Counted from the first letter of the stretch, positions 23,044 through 34,799 are shown. The stretch: DNA of 64,000 bases from Allolobophora icterica (GCA_963556255.1 OY744606.1:79276641-79340640); one strand, 5' to 3'. Made by a program: numbers and translations. The notes: generated by a model from the sequence alone, not told the origin.

Positions 23044-24711
23044 CCAGTATGTCCTAATCCTTCTTTCAGACTCTGCGCGATGTTGTCTTCGTGGCTTCGA
23101 ATTTGTAGCTCAACATCTGTTGCGTTGGACTCGGATTGTAAAAGTTCCTCTGCAAACGTATTCTGCACTGAAACTCGAACTTTGGAAGACGAACTGTGAC
23201 GATTGCAGATGGTGCAAGAATATTCACCCTCACGGAAGAAACGATTCGGGCGGTGGGCCCTGCATTTCGAACATTGCTTACGGTTGGCACATGTTGCGCA
23301 TAAGCCATCGCTCGTCAAATTCACACGCTTGTATGCTGCACACGATCGACAGTAGCCATCACATCCAACGTCTGAGAAAGAAAAATAATGCTAGGTTTGA
23401 GTCGATTGTATAAAAGAAAAGAAGAGCAGTCCCTCTGAGACATATATGTCAATGAAGTGTTAACTTCATTTTCTTAGCATTGCAATATGAGGACTGGTGG
23501 TCAGTCCTCTCCCTCGACATCTCATTTACTCACCGACGGTGTAGTCATTATAGCTGAGTTGTCAGTTGGAGCAGAACACTTAATAATAATAATATTTATT
23601 CTTTAATTAAGCGCCTGCAAACGCACTGTGCTGTACATGTACATGTACATGTTATGCGATAAATCTTAACTACTAACAGAACAGACAGCATGCAATACAA
23701 ATTTCAGCCCTGACGTGGGTTTGAACCTCCGACCTCTCGCTTGAGAGTGCAGCGCTCTAACCACTACACTACATGTATCGTGCACGCCGAAGAAACAGGC
23801 AAATGTATTCGATTCCTGCTACTCAATATGTTAGCACAATTGAAACCAATTATAAATTATACATACTTTGTTTTTTCGGTAGATTTTCTGTAGAAGTTGA
23901 TGTCGACGGAACAGGTTCATCAAGTCTTCGCTTCACTAAACAAAACCATATAAAACTTCATAAGCCGAATTCCTCACAAAGATAAACCGTTCACAACTGA
24001 AATCATATATCATAATTTTTTCAACCGCATGAATACAAATTTGCATACTAACATGATTTGTTTGCAGGCTCTAAGCGCGGTTCTCGCTTTTCCTCTTCTT
24101 CCATGTTGTCGCACAGATCTGTGACATCACATCTGTCGAGATTCTGGATATTTGGATCGCATTGTCTGTTTGCTTTGGAAGCTTGCTGCTCCGCTTCCCA
24201 TTTCTCCACGTGAGCGAGTAATTCTGCGTCGCTCATGTCTCCCCAAGCATTGTCATTCCACAATTCCGATACTGAAAATAACAAAGTTTTACTTCATATA
24301 TTTTCAACAACTTAAGAATAACATCCTCATAGGTCAATTGTAATTAAAATATTAACAATCTATATACCAATTAATGTAATTACAAAGTTCAGATTGTCTT
24401 AACGTAGACTTTATGACTTGTACTATTCATTCATTCATTCATATGGAGAATTTATATAGCGCCTCTTCAAGGCTATCTACTCAGAAGCACTCCCGACCCA
24501 ACCCCGGCTGAAGAGCAGTCTTGAGATTTGAATAAAATGTGACTAGGCCTACTAGCGCTACTTCAAAACAAACCAAAAATGTACATTCTAATTATACTTT
24601 AAAATTATGTTGTGCAACATTAATATGTATGTTATAAAAGACTTTATTAATTACTTTATTATATGAAACTAAATTAAACCTATACATACCATGCGATTGT
24701 TGAAGATCCAT
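23044..24711 (-). CDS. Putative spliced 5' exons of the Polinton polymerase gene
   Basis: Four exons precede the block starting at 22,438. Exon 1 is 24,690-24,711 (ATG at 24,711, donor GTATGT). Exon 2 is 24,053-24,271 (acceptor TTATTTTCAG, donor GTTAGT). Exon 3 is 23,867-23,935 (acceptor TTTTGTTTAG, donor GTATGT). Exon 4 is 23,044-23,371 (acceptor TTTCTTTCTCAG, donor GTATGT). The reading phase is conserved across all junctions, including the join to 22,438. Exon 2 encodes an acidic helix (WNDNAWGDMSDAELLAHVEK); exon 3 a short basic/Ser-Thr linker; exon 4 a cysteine cluster with CXXC pairs (CRSC, CATC, CSKC, CTIC), probably zinc-binding. A TATA box lies 55 bases upstream of the ATG. That this belongs to the polymerase rests on phase and order, not on transcripts. 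Confidence 0.6.
23430..23578 (-). repeat. S4-type SINE fragment in intron 3
   Basis: On the minus strand CAACTCAGCTATAATGACTA, CCGTCGGTGAGTAAATGAGA and GCGAGGGAGAGG-like blocks match the 3' part of the SINE at 26,352-26,640. It lacks the tRNA-like head. Confidence 0.65.
23581..23776 (-). repeat. tRNA-derived SINE (S2) in intron 3 of the polymerase gene
   Basis: On the minus strand a tRNA-like head (TAGTGTAGTGGTTAGAGCGC, B-box GGTTCAAACCC) is followed by TGCTGTCTGTTCTGTTAGTA, GCAGGCGCTTAATTAAAG and an (ATT)n end. A second copy lies at 35,816-36,034 on the plus strand. Confidence 0.85.
24430..24520 (-). repeat. S1-type SINE tail fragment
   Basis: TATAGCGCCTCTTCAAGGCT and CTACTCAGAAGCACTCCCGA match the 3' region of the SINE copies at 37,022 and 52,036. 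It lies within intron 1. Confidence 0.6.
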
Positions 24712-24765
24712 GACGAACGTTCGAAGGCTTGTCTGAGACTGTATTATGTTGCGATAAATGCGTGG

Positions 24766-24772
24766 TTTTATA
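24766..24772 (-). promoter_or_regulatory. TATA box of the polymerase gene
   Basis: TATAAAA on the minus strand, about 55 bases upstream of the exon 1 ATG, leaving room for a start site near 24,738 (CAGTCTCAG). Confidence 0.5.
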
Positions 24773-25326
24773 AGGCTTCAGACAATTGCTTATTTTAGAC
24801 TTGTATATATTTAATCTGAGATTATGGGCGTCTTCTAGAAACAGAACTGGGCTTAGACTCTGTATGTGTAATTGAAAATGGTCAATGGTTAAGTGTTCTA
24901 TGCAGCCTTTGAGATTGTTTGTTAAGACTTGTATATATTTTCATTCCAAGGATTAGCAGCATAGGTCTAAAGGATATGTCCATTCTTGGATATACTAGAC
25001 TAAACACATAACGAAGTTCTGGCGAAGAAGATGTTTAAATTTCTGAGAACAGTATGTGAAGGTTTGTATGTCTGATAGGACAGGGCTTTGTGCCCTCTGT
25101 ACAGATATTTTAAACAATATATTGCCGTTGGTGTGTGGTCTGTGCTGAAAGTGCCTTGGTGGGCGTTTTATATACAGTGCAGAGTTCAATGCTGAATGCT
25201 TTGGTTGATATAGTATAGTTCCATGCACCACCCCTTAGAGCCCTTCTGTGGAATACAAGATGTGTCTAAAGTGCAGAGACCATTTCTGATAACAGATTTT
25301 GACTGAGTAAGGCAGAGTTCAAAACG

Positions 25327-25639
<313 letters not shown>

Positions 25640-25732
25640 GAATATGATGTTGTTCATAATTCATAATCATAATTCGTAATCATATTCTCTTTGGTCATGC
25701 CGTCAGCTGTACTCTACCCTGAGCGACTGCTC

Positions 25733-25945
25733 TCATATCACCAGTCTATTCTAAGCGACTGCTCTCATATCACCAGTCTATTCTGAGCGATTGTGCTCAT
25801 ATCACCAGTCTATTCTGAGCGATTGTGCTCATATCACCAGTCTATTCTGAGCGATTGTGCTCATATCACCAGTCTATTCTGAGCGATTGTGTTCATATCA
25901 CCAGTCTATTCTGAGCGATTGTGCTCATATCACCATATTATCTAC
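25733..25945 (-). repeat. 32-bp minisatellite in the right TIR
   Basis: Seven TCATATCACCA anchors at 32-base steps, the reverse complement of the array at 15,408-15,706. Confidence 0.95.
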
Positions 25946-25955
25946 TACTCTCTTC

Positions 25956-26345
25956 TAAACTCTGACGAAACAGACAAACGCTTCCACTTTTGATTATTTA
26001 TTTCAACAGATGAAAAATTTATTCGATGTCATATGATACAGTCACGTGACGCGTCTCGTGTTTCCCGCCGCTGAAAAATCATCTTCTGCTGCGGGCGTGA
26101 CGTTTTGGTTACAGTTGCAAGGAGCAGGGGCAACAGGTGGCAGCAGTAGGCGTTTGTTAGACGGTGGTTGGTGGTCAGTTCGAGGGCAAGAGAGCTTTCT
26201 CAAGGAACTGGCGAAGGTCCTTGCTGCCTCGGTTTCGAATCGTGTTTCGACGGCGTTTCGAAGATACCTGAAATAACATCACAACATGTACGTGGTATTT
26301 GGGTCAGTTCACAGGGTCAAAGTGAAGGAATTAGGTCGAGTTTAG
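25956..26345 (+). repeat. Family C dispersed repeat, right part
   Basis: ACAGACAAACGCTTC, GATTATTTATTTCAACAGATG, ATTCGATGTCATATGATACA, GTCACGTGACGCGTCTC and CTGCCTCGGTTTCGAATCG also occur, nearly identical and in order, at 63,290-63,600. The 76-codon frame here is seen in the other copy too, but it looks like shared repeat sequence rather than a gene. Confidence 0.8.
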
Positions 26346-26351
26346 GACAGT

Positions 26352-26640
26352 TGGGGTGCTCGGTAGTCTAGTGGTTAGCCTTCTGGACTGTTAACCAACA
26401 GTTCGGGGGTTCTAATACCGGCCAGTGCATGTAGACATTTAATTCGAGTTTCCTGTTCCACCTGCGCCACTTAGTCAACTCAGCTATAATGAGTACACTT
26501 GCTGTACGCTGTCGGTGAGAAGATGAGATGGCGAGGGAGAGGATTAGTCATCCGCCGTCATACATGTATGCTGAGGTTAAGAAAATGAAGTTGCTAGCAC
26601 ATTATGCCCATGGCTGCGTCTCACGCTAGATTAAGACTTG
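26352..26640 (+). repeat. tRNA-Asn-like SINE (S4)
   Basis: The head reads TAGTCTAGTGGTTAGCCTTC with anticodon-loop-like CTGTTAA and B-box GGGTTCTAATACC. The body has CTATAATGAGTACACT, GTCGGTGAGAAGATGAGATG and TTATGCCCATGGCTGCGTCTC. Copies or parts lie at 23,430, 57,005, 59,035, 62,256 and 63,679. Confidence 0.75.
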
Positions 26641-27059
26641 GATCCATAGAATAGCGACATCTTATGGATCAGAGACTGATAATGTTGACGGATATTATTT
26701 TGAACAGTTCTCGCCGTTCGTGTGGCTTGATAAGTTATATGGCTTGATAAAGTTATATTCCACAATGGAAGACCACTTTTACTTACGAATATAAAGCTTA
26801 AAAGAGGTGTGGAATTACCTTTCGTAGGCAAAATTAGAGTAAGTGACGCACGTTGCATTCGCTGAATACGAATGGTGAGGGAACTTGCATAAAAGACTCA
26901 TGTTGCTCTTATCCATACACCTGTATGTTTGTATTGCAATGTTTAACAACATCTTATAGCTACAAAGGCCGTTGACGTCTTTAAACTTTTTGATATATTG
27001 ATATATTTCAGTTCATTCTCAGATATTGCTTTCGTCCATCAATTGGATTTGATTATAAT
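26641..27059. repeat. Tail-core remnants flanking the LTR element
   Basis: Core fragments (GCGACATCTTATGG...; ACAACATCTTATAGCTACAAAGGCCGTTGACGTC) are followed by CAGTTCATTCTCAGATATTG, resembling 51,300-51,420. It ends at the ATAAT target site. Confidence 0.55.
27055..27059. other. LTR element target-site duplication, left copy
   Basis: ATAAT, repeated at 33,499-33,503 directly after the other LTR. Confidence 0.85.
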
Positions 27060-27544
27060 TGTCAACCCAATCCTTCCGTTGACAATCCTTCTGATTAAAT
27101 CCTTGTTCTCTTCGTACTTAACGCCTATTTAACGTTCACCTTTTGAACACTAATTCTACGTATAAGTATAACCTGAATTAATCAGCAACACAGTTTAATA
27201 TCTTTTCAGTTTAATAAGAAACAAACAGACAGAACTCAATTCGATTACAACTCAACTAGTCAGCCACACTACTACAGCGAACACACTCGAATTCAAACTT
27301 CTCTAGTCAGCATAATTCTTCGCGCCTCTTGACACACCTGTCTTCTGTGCGCATAAGCGAAATCTTATAATATACATATAGCGCGCCGCTGCCCAGATCG
27401 GCCGGCCGCGCGTGTCACTAAGACAGTACAATTAAACGTTATGCATTTATCATATATACATATACACGTGAAACTAAAGTAAGCGCACTAAATATATACG
27501 CTAATATCTCGCACTGTAAGACTGTACACGAAACTCAGTTCACA
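27060..27544 (-). repeat. 3' LTR
   Basis: On the plus strand it starts TGTCAACCC and ends GTTCACA. It contains a GC-rich CGGCCGGCCGCGCG block and, on the minus strand, TATATGTATATTATAAG-like sequence near 27,370 as a TATA candidate. Confidence 0.93.
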
Positions 27545-27547
27545 TTA

Positions 27548-27563
27548 CCTCCTTCCTTTTTCT
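27548..27563 (-). other. Polypurine tract
   Basis: AGAAAAAGGAAGGAGG on the minus strand, three bases before the 3' LTR. This is the usual primer for plus-strand synthesis. Confidence 0.75.
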
Positions 27564-27658
27564 GGAATTGAGCAAATTAAATTTAAAAAATTGCGAAATT
27601 ACCAAAATACATGAAACAAATATACATCTAGCTAATCAATAAACAGTCTTACGATTAC

Positions 27659-30600
27659 TTATAACCTTGACAAACAATCAGCAATAATATTCAATCTGCC
27701 CTTCTTGTACTTCACCTCAACATCAAAAGTTTGTAAGGCTAACGCCCAACGCACAAGTTTAGCAGACTTAGACATTGACTCAGTCAAATATGTAAGAGGA
27801 TTGTGATCAGTAAAAATGAAAATTTTTGATCCAATTATAATTTCTTTTAACTTGTTTAGAGCCCAAACAATAGCATAGGCTTCCTTTTCCACAGTAGCCC
27901 ATCTCTTCTGGGTATCAGTTAATTTCTGACTGATAAATGACACAGGGCGTTCTATTCCCTTGTCGTCCATCTGTGTTAAAACAGCACCGACTGCAAAGTC
28001 ACTACTATCGCAGTACAAATTGAATGGTTTTCCCACTTCAAAAACATATAACACTACTTTGGATCGCACAGCCTCTTTAAGTAAATCAAATGCTTGCTGA
28101 TGTTCAACAGTCCAATCAATCTTATCAGAAACACGTTTACTAGTTAAATCAGATAAAGGTTTCGCAATCTGTGCAAAGTCCTTAATAAACTGTCTGTAAT
28201 AATTAAAAAATCCAAGCAGTTGCTTAACTTGCTTCTTAGTTTCTGGGATCTTCAAATTAGTCAAACTTTCAATTCTGTCTGGATTCATCTTTATCTTACC
28301 AGACCCAACCACATGACCGATAAACCTTACTTCAGACTTACCAAATATGCATTTTTTCAAATTTAAAGTAACGTTATGCAATCTCATTTGCATCAAAAAT
28401 GCATCTAGATGCTGCAAGTGAATATTCCAACTGTCAGAATGCACAGCAATGTCATCAACATACGGTTCTGCAAAGTCACTTATAGGCTGTAAAACTAAAT
28501 TTATCGCCTTAACAAAAGTTCGTCCAGAATTTATCATTCCAAAAGGAACACGAGTAAATTCATACAGTCCATTATGTGTTACAAAAGCTGTCTTCCATTG
28601 ATCAGATTGTTTTACAGGACAAGTCCAATAAGCACTTCGACAGTCCAAAATAGAAATCACATTAGACTTTCCAACTTTGTTCAAAACGTCTCTGACAATC
28701 GGCATCGGATATTTACAATCCACTGTGAATGAGTTAATGTATCTGTAGTCACAGGCAAGTCTTAAAGATCCGTCTTTCTTTTTAACAATAACCAAAGGGC
28801 TTGCCATTCTGCTCGATGATGGTTTGATAATGTTTGTTTTTAACATTTCTTTGATCTGACGTTCCACTTCTGCTCGATAAATCAAAGGAATTCGGTATGC
28901 TGCAAATTCCTTTTCACGAAATCCTGGTTTTAGTTCAATTTCGTGTTCGACCAATGTACATAATCCAGGTTTTTCTGAAAATCTGTCACAGTATTTGTTC
29001 AAGACTTTCAACAACTGTTCTTGCTGAGTTACTGTTAAATGGCTAATTTGTTCAGGATCGAGGTTAAGTGAATTCTTGTCATCTTGAACCTCGTTCCTCA
29101 TTGGTAATTCAACCACTGAACCAAAATCTTCATCTTCTTCAACGATTAGACCACAACTTAATGCTCGAGTAACATATTTTCTGATCTTGTTGGCGTGAAT
29201 TATTTTTCGACCATTTTCACCCATATCGACTAAATAAGAGTACTTTGATCTTCGATGTATGATCGTACATGGACCATGCCATCGAGAAATAAGTTTGTTC
29301 GTTGACGTTGGATACAAAACTATGACTTTCTCACCAGCTTCAAATTCTTTGTGCTTTGCTCTCTTGTTATACTGATTCGTGTATTGTAATTGCTTTTCTC
29401 GAGAGTAAGATTCTGCAAACAATAATGCTTTCTCCATATTTTCTTTGAGTTCTTTCAAATGCTTTTCATGGAAAGGAATTATTTTGTGCCATTTCCTCGG
29501 GTTGTCTATTAGGTCCATTGTCATTCTCTTGAAGGCGACCTCTTCTCTTGAGACCGGAGTGATAGGCACTCTATCCATCACCAAACTCCTTGCCTTTAGT
29601 TGACACTTCTCGCAAGACTTACAAAATTTCACAATGTCTCTTCTCATCTTTGGCCATACAAAAGATAATTTTATTCGTTCTCTTGTTTTCTCTTCTCCTA
29701 GATGTCCTCCAAATACCGATTCATGCGCCAATTCCATCACTTTTATTCGTCTCTCTTTTGGTAACACTAGTTGATATATCGTCTGGTCTAATATCTGAAA
29801 TTTCTTATGCAATAAACCGTTGATCACACAGAATTCAGATTCTTTCTCTTGTGCTAACTTCCACCACGGCTTCAACGATTCATCATTTCTCTGTTGCTCT
29901 TCGAACTTCTTCGAATCGGCAATCTGCACCTTTTGTTCTTCGTCCATCTCTTCATCTCTATACAAGTCTCCTATCCCCACATCACATTCATTGTCTTCTT
30001 CCGTTTCATTTAATGTGCCATTCTCGCATGCAGCCATCTCTTGCTCGTTCATCTCTGATGTTATACCATCTCGCGATAAGCTTCGTTGCTCATTACTGTC
30101 GTTTTCCTCATCACTTGAACTTTCAGTTTCACTCTTCTCATCCACATCTACCATTTCCTGTTTCCGACTCTGCGCTCTCGTCATTACATTTGCTCGTACA
30201 CTCACATCTCCTTGTATCGTTTTAACTTTCATCTGTGGTACGGCTTTTAATTCGGCAATTATCTCTGGATGCAACAAGAATCTTTCTGTACTGCCCATCT
30301 TTGCAATACTAGCACACATCAAGGTGACATAAGGTGTAAGTGAACACTGGATTTTACGCGGAAATCCCTCTTCTTCCACGTCACTACCACACAGTCTAAC
30401 ATCCACTTTCACTAACTTCGCAGGAATGGCATCTCCTGCCACACATTGCAAATTCACTTTTCCAATTTGTTCCACCTTCATGCCTTCCAGTAATTCTTCA
30501 CTAATCACCGGAATTTCTGCTCCCGAGTCGCTCAGTGCTTTGACTTTCACTGGCTCTTTACCGTCTACTCCACGAATTTCGACCTCGACATATTGCAAGA

Positions 30601-32602
30601 ACGATTTCTTCAATATTCGACTGTCATCTTTTCCTATAACTTCTCTCTGAATTTCAGCATCCAATAGAATTTCTTTTTGAATACGACATTTCATTACTGA
30701 CTTTACTTCAGTCTCTTGGTTTTCTTGACCCGTGGTTTGATTACCTGTATCACTAACCACTTGAATCAAATTCACCCTTGTGTGTTCTTGATTTCTGCTA
30801 GAACTAGCTGCTGCCACTGGAACTCGACAAAATTTAACCAAATGTTTGTCTGAACCACAGTTGTGACAACGCTTCACAAACATAACACCTCGTTGTTCAT
30901 TTCCTTCATTTCTCTTATACTGCGTAAACGATGTGTTGCCTTCCCTCTTGGCAAACGGCGCTGACGATTTGTTAAATCCCTGACGACCAAACGTCACTTC
31001 TCTGGTCTCATTGGGTACAGGGACACTAGCCTTGACTTCTTTACCTTTGAACTGATCCCCTGTTCCTGGATTACTTTTCCACTTTCCACTCTGGCTTTCG
31101 TTTACGGAACGTTGAGAAGGATAACTGTTTATATTTGGGATCGCAAATCCAATTCGATTGTTTACATGAATGTCTGCTAGGTCTGCCACTGCACTAGCTT
31201 GGAGACAGTCAGTTCCTTCCTTCGACAATACAAACTGTAGTGGACCTGGCGGTAAACATTCTTTTAGCTTATCCGCTACCAGCAAATCAAAGAGCGTATC
31301 ATACTCTCTGTTCACGTTTCGACTTCTCACGTAATAGCTTAGCAAGTTCTTCAGTCTTGCCGTAAACATCGTATAAGTCTCTTCTGTTGTCTTCTTAGCA
31401 TCCACAAATCTGGCTCTGTATTCTCTCGAAGTCAATTTAAATTCTTTTAATAAGTGCTGCTTGACTCTATCATAATTGTCTAGATCATCGAATGACAATC
31501 TATTCAGAACAGTTCGAGCTTTCGGCGTCATCAATGGTAGTAATAATTTAACCCAAAACGGCTTCTCCACAGCAAAGCTACGAAACGCGTTCTCGACTGT
31601 TTCAAAATATAATGGCACCTCCATCATATCAGTTGGCATTTGAGGCAATACATGCTTCATTGCATCACCTATTTTCTTAATTTTTGACACCAAAGTTTCA
31701 CTTTCTTGCTGCTTCCTTCTTTCTGCTTCCCGTTCTTCTCTCATTTGCGTTTCTTTCAATGTCAATTTTGATTTCTCCAGTTTCAGACGTTCTTGTCTTT
31801 CTGCCTCTGCCTTTTCCAAACTTTCTTTCTGAAATTTGAGTTCTTCTTGTCTTATCTGTTCTGCGCGTTCTAACTCTAACGTTCGCGCTTTTTCTTTTTC
31901 TTCTTCACGCATTCTCTTTGCTTCAATCTGTTGCTGACGAACCTCTTCATCACTTTTTCTAGCTTTTTCAAATTCAATCATCTGCTCCAATCTTCTTCTT
32001 TCAGCATCTTCCCTATCTCTTTTCAACTGTTCTAACTGAATCTCAAACTGATTCTTTTGCAATTCAAGTTCTGCCTTACGCACTTGTTCTGCTTTATCTT
32101 CTCTCTCTCTTTGCAGACGCAATTCCTCTTGCCTTGCAAGTTCCGCTTTCTCTTCTTTCTCTCTCTGCAAGCGCAATTCGTCTTGTCTTACACGTTCTGC
32201 TTCTTGTCTCAACTCTTTCTCTTCTTGTCTTCGTCTATCTTCTCTTTCTTTCTCTTCTTGTCTCAGTTCTTTCTCTTCTTGTCTCCGTTTCTCCTCCCTA
32301 TCTTTCTCTTCTTGTCTCCGTTTCTCCTCCCTATCTTCTTTCATCATCATCCACTGCATCAACATCTCCATAGACATAGGCGCAGGAGGTTTTTCAATAG
32401 CCTTTTCTACGGTACCGCCAACGGCACCTTCTTCTTCGACTTCTTCTTTCACCCACACTTCAGCGAGTTCCTGCATCATGTCACCACGTGACATACCTTC
32501 TAATTGTTCTTCTTTAAAACCGGCTTTCAACAAACGCTGTTTTAGCCTTTCCGTAGACATCTTCTTAATATCTGCTTGTCTTTCAGCACTTAGTTTCTCC
32601 AT
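27659..32602 (-). CDS. Gag-Pol polyprotein of a Gmr1-like LTR retrotransposon, integrase core deleted
   Basis: One uninterrupted frame of 1,647 codons. Residues 1-320: Glu/Arg-rich coiled coil. About 330-480: capsid-like (MKHVLPQMPTDM...). About 578-592: zinc knuckle CHNCGSDKHLVKFC. About 691: protease DSGAE. About 959-998: integrase zinc-binding domain (HESVFGGH...CKSCEKC). About 1,029: MTMDLI, where the catalytic core should begin, followed directly by DNPRKWHKIIPF and a GPY/F-type C-terminal domain (KLISRWHGPCTI, about 1,085-1,150). About 1,217-1,460: reverse transcriptase with YVDD near 1,380. About 1,530-1,647: RNase H (YCDSSD, KEAYAI, FTDHNP), ending IADCLSRL. Integrase before RT is the order known for Gmr1-like elements and for Ty1/copia. 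The DDE catalytic region is not visible, so this copy probably needs integrase in trans. Confidence 0.93.
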   Translation of the reverse strand: MEKLSAERQADIKKMSTERLKQRLLKAGFKEEQLEGMSRGDMMQELAEVWVKEEVEEEGAVGGTVEKAIEKPPAPMSMEMLMQWMMMKEDREEKRRQEEKDREEKRRQEEKELRQEEKEREDRRRQEEKELRQEAERVRQDELRLQREKEEKAELARQEELRLQREREDKAEQVRKAELELQKNQFEIQLEQLKRDREDAERRRLEQMIEFEKARKSDEEVRQQQIEAKRMREEEKEKARTLELERAEQIRQEELKFQKESLEKAEAERQERLKLEKSKLTLKETQMREEREAERRKQQESETLVSKIKKIGDAMKHVLPQMPTDMMEVPLYFETVENAFRSFAVEKPFWVKLLLPLMTPKARTVLNRLSFDDLDNYDRVKQHLLKEFKLTSREYRARFVDAKKTTEETYTMFTARLKNLLSYYVRSRNVNREYDTLFDLLVADKLKECLPPGPLQFVLSKEGTDCLQASAVADLADIHVNNRIGFAIPNINSYPSQRSVNESQSGKWKSNPGTGDQFKGKEVKASVPVPNETREVTFGRQGFNKSSAPFAKREGNTSFTQYKRNEGNEQRGVMFVKRCHNCGSDKHLVKFCRVPVAAASSSRNQEHTRVNLIQVVSDTGNQTTGQENQETEVKSVMKCRIQKEILLDAEIQREVIGKDDSRILKKSFLQYVEVEIRGVDGKEPVKVKALSDSGAEIPVISEELLEGMKVEQIGKVNLQCVAGDAIPAKLVKVDVRLCGSDVEEEGFPRKIQCSLTPYVTLMCASIAKMGSTERFLLHPEIIAELKAVPQMKVKTIQGDVSVRANVMTRAQSRKQEMVDVDEKSETESSSDEENDSNEQRSLSRDGITSEMNEQEMAACENGTLNETEEDNECDVGIGDLYRDEEMDEEQKVQIADSKKFEEQQRNDESLKPWWKLAQEKESEFCVINGLLHKKFQILDQTIYQLVLPKERRIKVMELAHESVFGGHLGEEKTRERIKLSFVWPKMRRDIVKFCKSCEKCQLKARSLVMDRVPITPVSREEVAFKRMTMDLIDNPRKWHKIIPFHEKHLKELKENMEKALLFAESYSREKQLQYTNQYNKRAKHKEFEAGEKVIVLYPTSTNKLISRWHGPCTIIHRRSKYSYLVDMGENGRKIIHANKIRKYVTRALSCGLIVEEDEDFGSVVELPMRNEVQDDKNSLNLDPEQISHLTVTQQEQLLKVLNKYCDRFSEKPGLCTLVEHEIELKPGFREKEFAAYRIPLIYRAEVERQIKEMLKTNIIKPSSSRMASPLVIVKKKDGSLRLACDYRYINSFTVDCKYPMPIVRDVLNKVGKSNVISILDCRSAYWTCPVKQSDQWKTAFVTHNGLYEFTRVPFGMINSGRTFVKAINLVLQPISDFAEPYVDDIAVHSDSWNIHLQHLDAFLMQMRLHNVTLNLKKCIFGKSEVRFIGHVVGSGKIKMNPDRIESLTNLKIPETKKQVKQLLGFFNYYRQFIKDFAQIAKPLSDLTSKRVSDKIDWTVEHQQAFDLLKEAVRSKVVLYVFEVGKPFNLYCDSSDFAVGAVLTQMDDKGIERPVSFISQKLTDTQKRWATVEKEAYAIVWALNKLKEIIIGSKIFIFTDHNPLTYLTESMSKSAKLVRWALALQTFDVEVKYKKGRLNIIADCLSRL

Positions 32603-32991
32603 CTTACTTGTTTACTTTGGTGATTTCTCTTTTCAAAGAAGTCACGGTTTTTCTTGTTGTGTGAATCGATAAACAAACGGGATTTCTTTTATATTTGTTC
32701 GTGGAAAACAACGAAATTTTTATACCGTTTCTCGTGTTCCACCGTCGTTGATATCGTAGACACGTCACACAGCACACAACGCGTAGATTCTTCTATCACC
32801 GTCGTAGATTCTTCTAACACCGTTGTAAATTCTTTTATCACCGTCGTAGATTCTTCTATCCGCCGAAAGAGGTGATAATGTGAATTTTAATCCACCGTGA
32901 GTTTATATCCACCATGAGTAATTATTCCACCGTGAGTTTTTATCCACCGTGAGTATTTATCCACACCGACGCTGTTCCACCGTGAGTTTTT
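32603..32991 (-). other. 5' leader with two small tandem repeats
   Basis: Between primer site and ATG. Near 32,778-32,870 a roughly 26-bp unit (GTAGATTCTTCTATCACC on the plus strand) recurs four times. At 32,887-32,998 a unit containing TCCACCGTGAGTTTT recurs about six times with changes. No upstream frame of interest. Confidence 0.75.
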
Positions 32992-33009
32992 ATCCCACCG
33001 CTGCCACCA
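32992..33009 (-). other. Primer binding site, tRNA-Leu type
   Basis: TGGTGGCAGCGGTGGGAT on the minus strand, complementary to a tRNA-Leu 3' end with CCA, four bases from the LTR. Confidence 0.85.
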
Positions 33010-33013
33010 ATAA

Positions 33014-34379
<1,366 letters not shown>

Positions 34380-34745
34380 AAGTACACTTGTAAACGGTTC
34401 CAAGAGAAAGATCCGATGCACGAGAGAGCCCGATTTGATCGTAATGATGAGCGGAGAGAGCAACCTGTAGATCTCCTCAAGCAGTAGAACGTAGTGTAGA
34501 AAATTATTGTGCATTTGTTAGGCGCTACTATATAATGACCAAACACCAATTGATGGAGCTGAGGGATTGTGAATAAAGGACTTGCTGAAGGTTCATGCAT
34601 AGTGGAAGTCCCAGTGGAGAAGGCTTGAACCCATGCTCTCCGCGTTAAAAAGCATGGGCTCCTACCAAAATGGTTGGATCCAGAGTTTAGCGACATTTTA
34701 TTGTAAACAAAACAAAACCCGTTGACGTCGGCAGAAGTAATATTT
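34380..34745 (-). repeat. Family D composite SINE-like repeat, minus copy
   Basis: On the minus strand: tail core (CCGACGTCAACGGG...TGTCGCTAAACTCTGGATCC), tRNA-like head with TTGGTAGGAGCCCATGC and GGGTTCAAGCC, then AGCAAGTCCTTTATTCACAA and ATTATTGTGCATTTGTTAGG in reverse. Confidence 0.65.
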
Positions 34746-34799
34746 GGTTTACTAAGTTTACACCTCTCCAACCAATATATCCTATGGACATTGGAGTTA

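Noticed and set aside
23695..23776. tRNA gene
   Set aside because: tRNA-like head is fused to a SINE body and (ATT)n tail that recur at 35.8 kb.
26046..26276. 76-codon frame conserved with 63,372-63,602
   Set aside because: Conservation follows the whole repeat, including non-coding flanks; no domain.
27659..27700. Integrase after RNase H, as in standard Ty3 elements
   Set aside because: The frame stops right after IADCLSRL and only about 50 bases separate it from the polypurine tract region.
29590..30650. Plus-strand frames opposite the Gag-Pol ORF
   Set aside because: Antisense shadows of the strongly supported minus-strand polyprotein.
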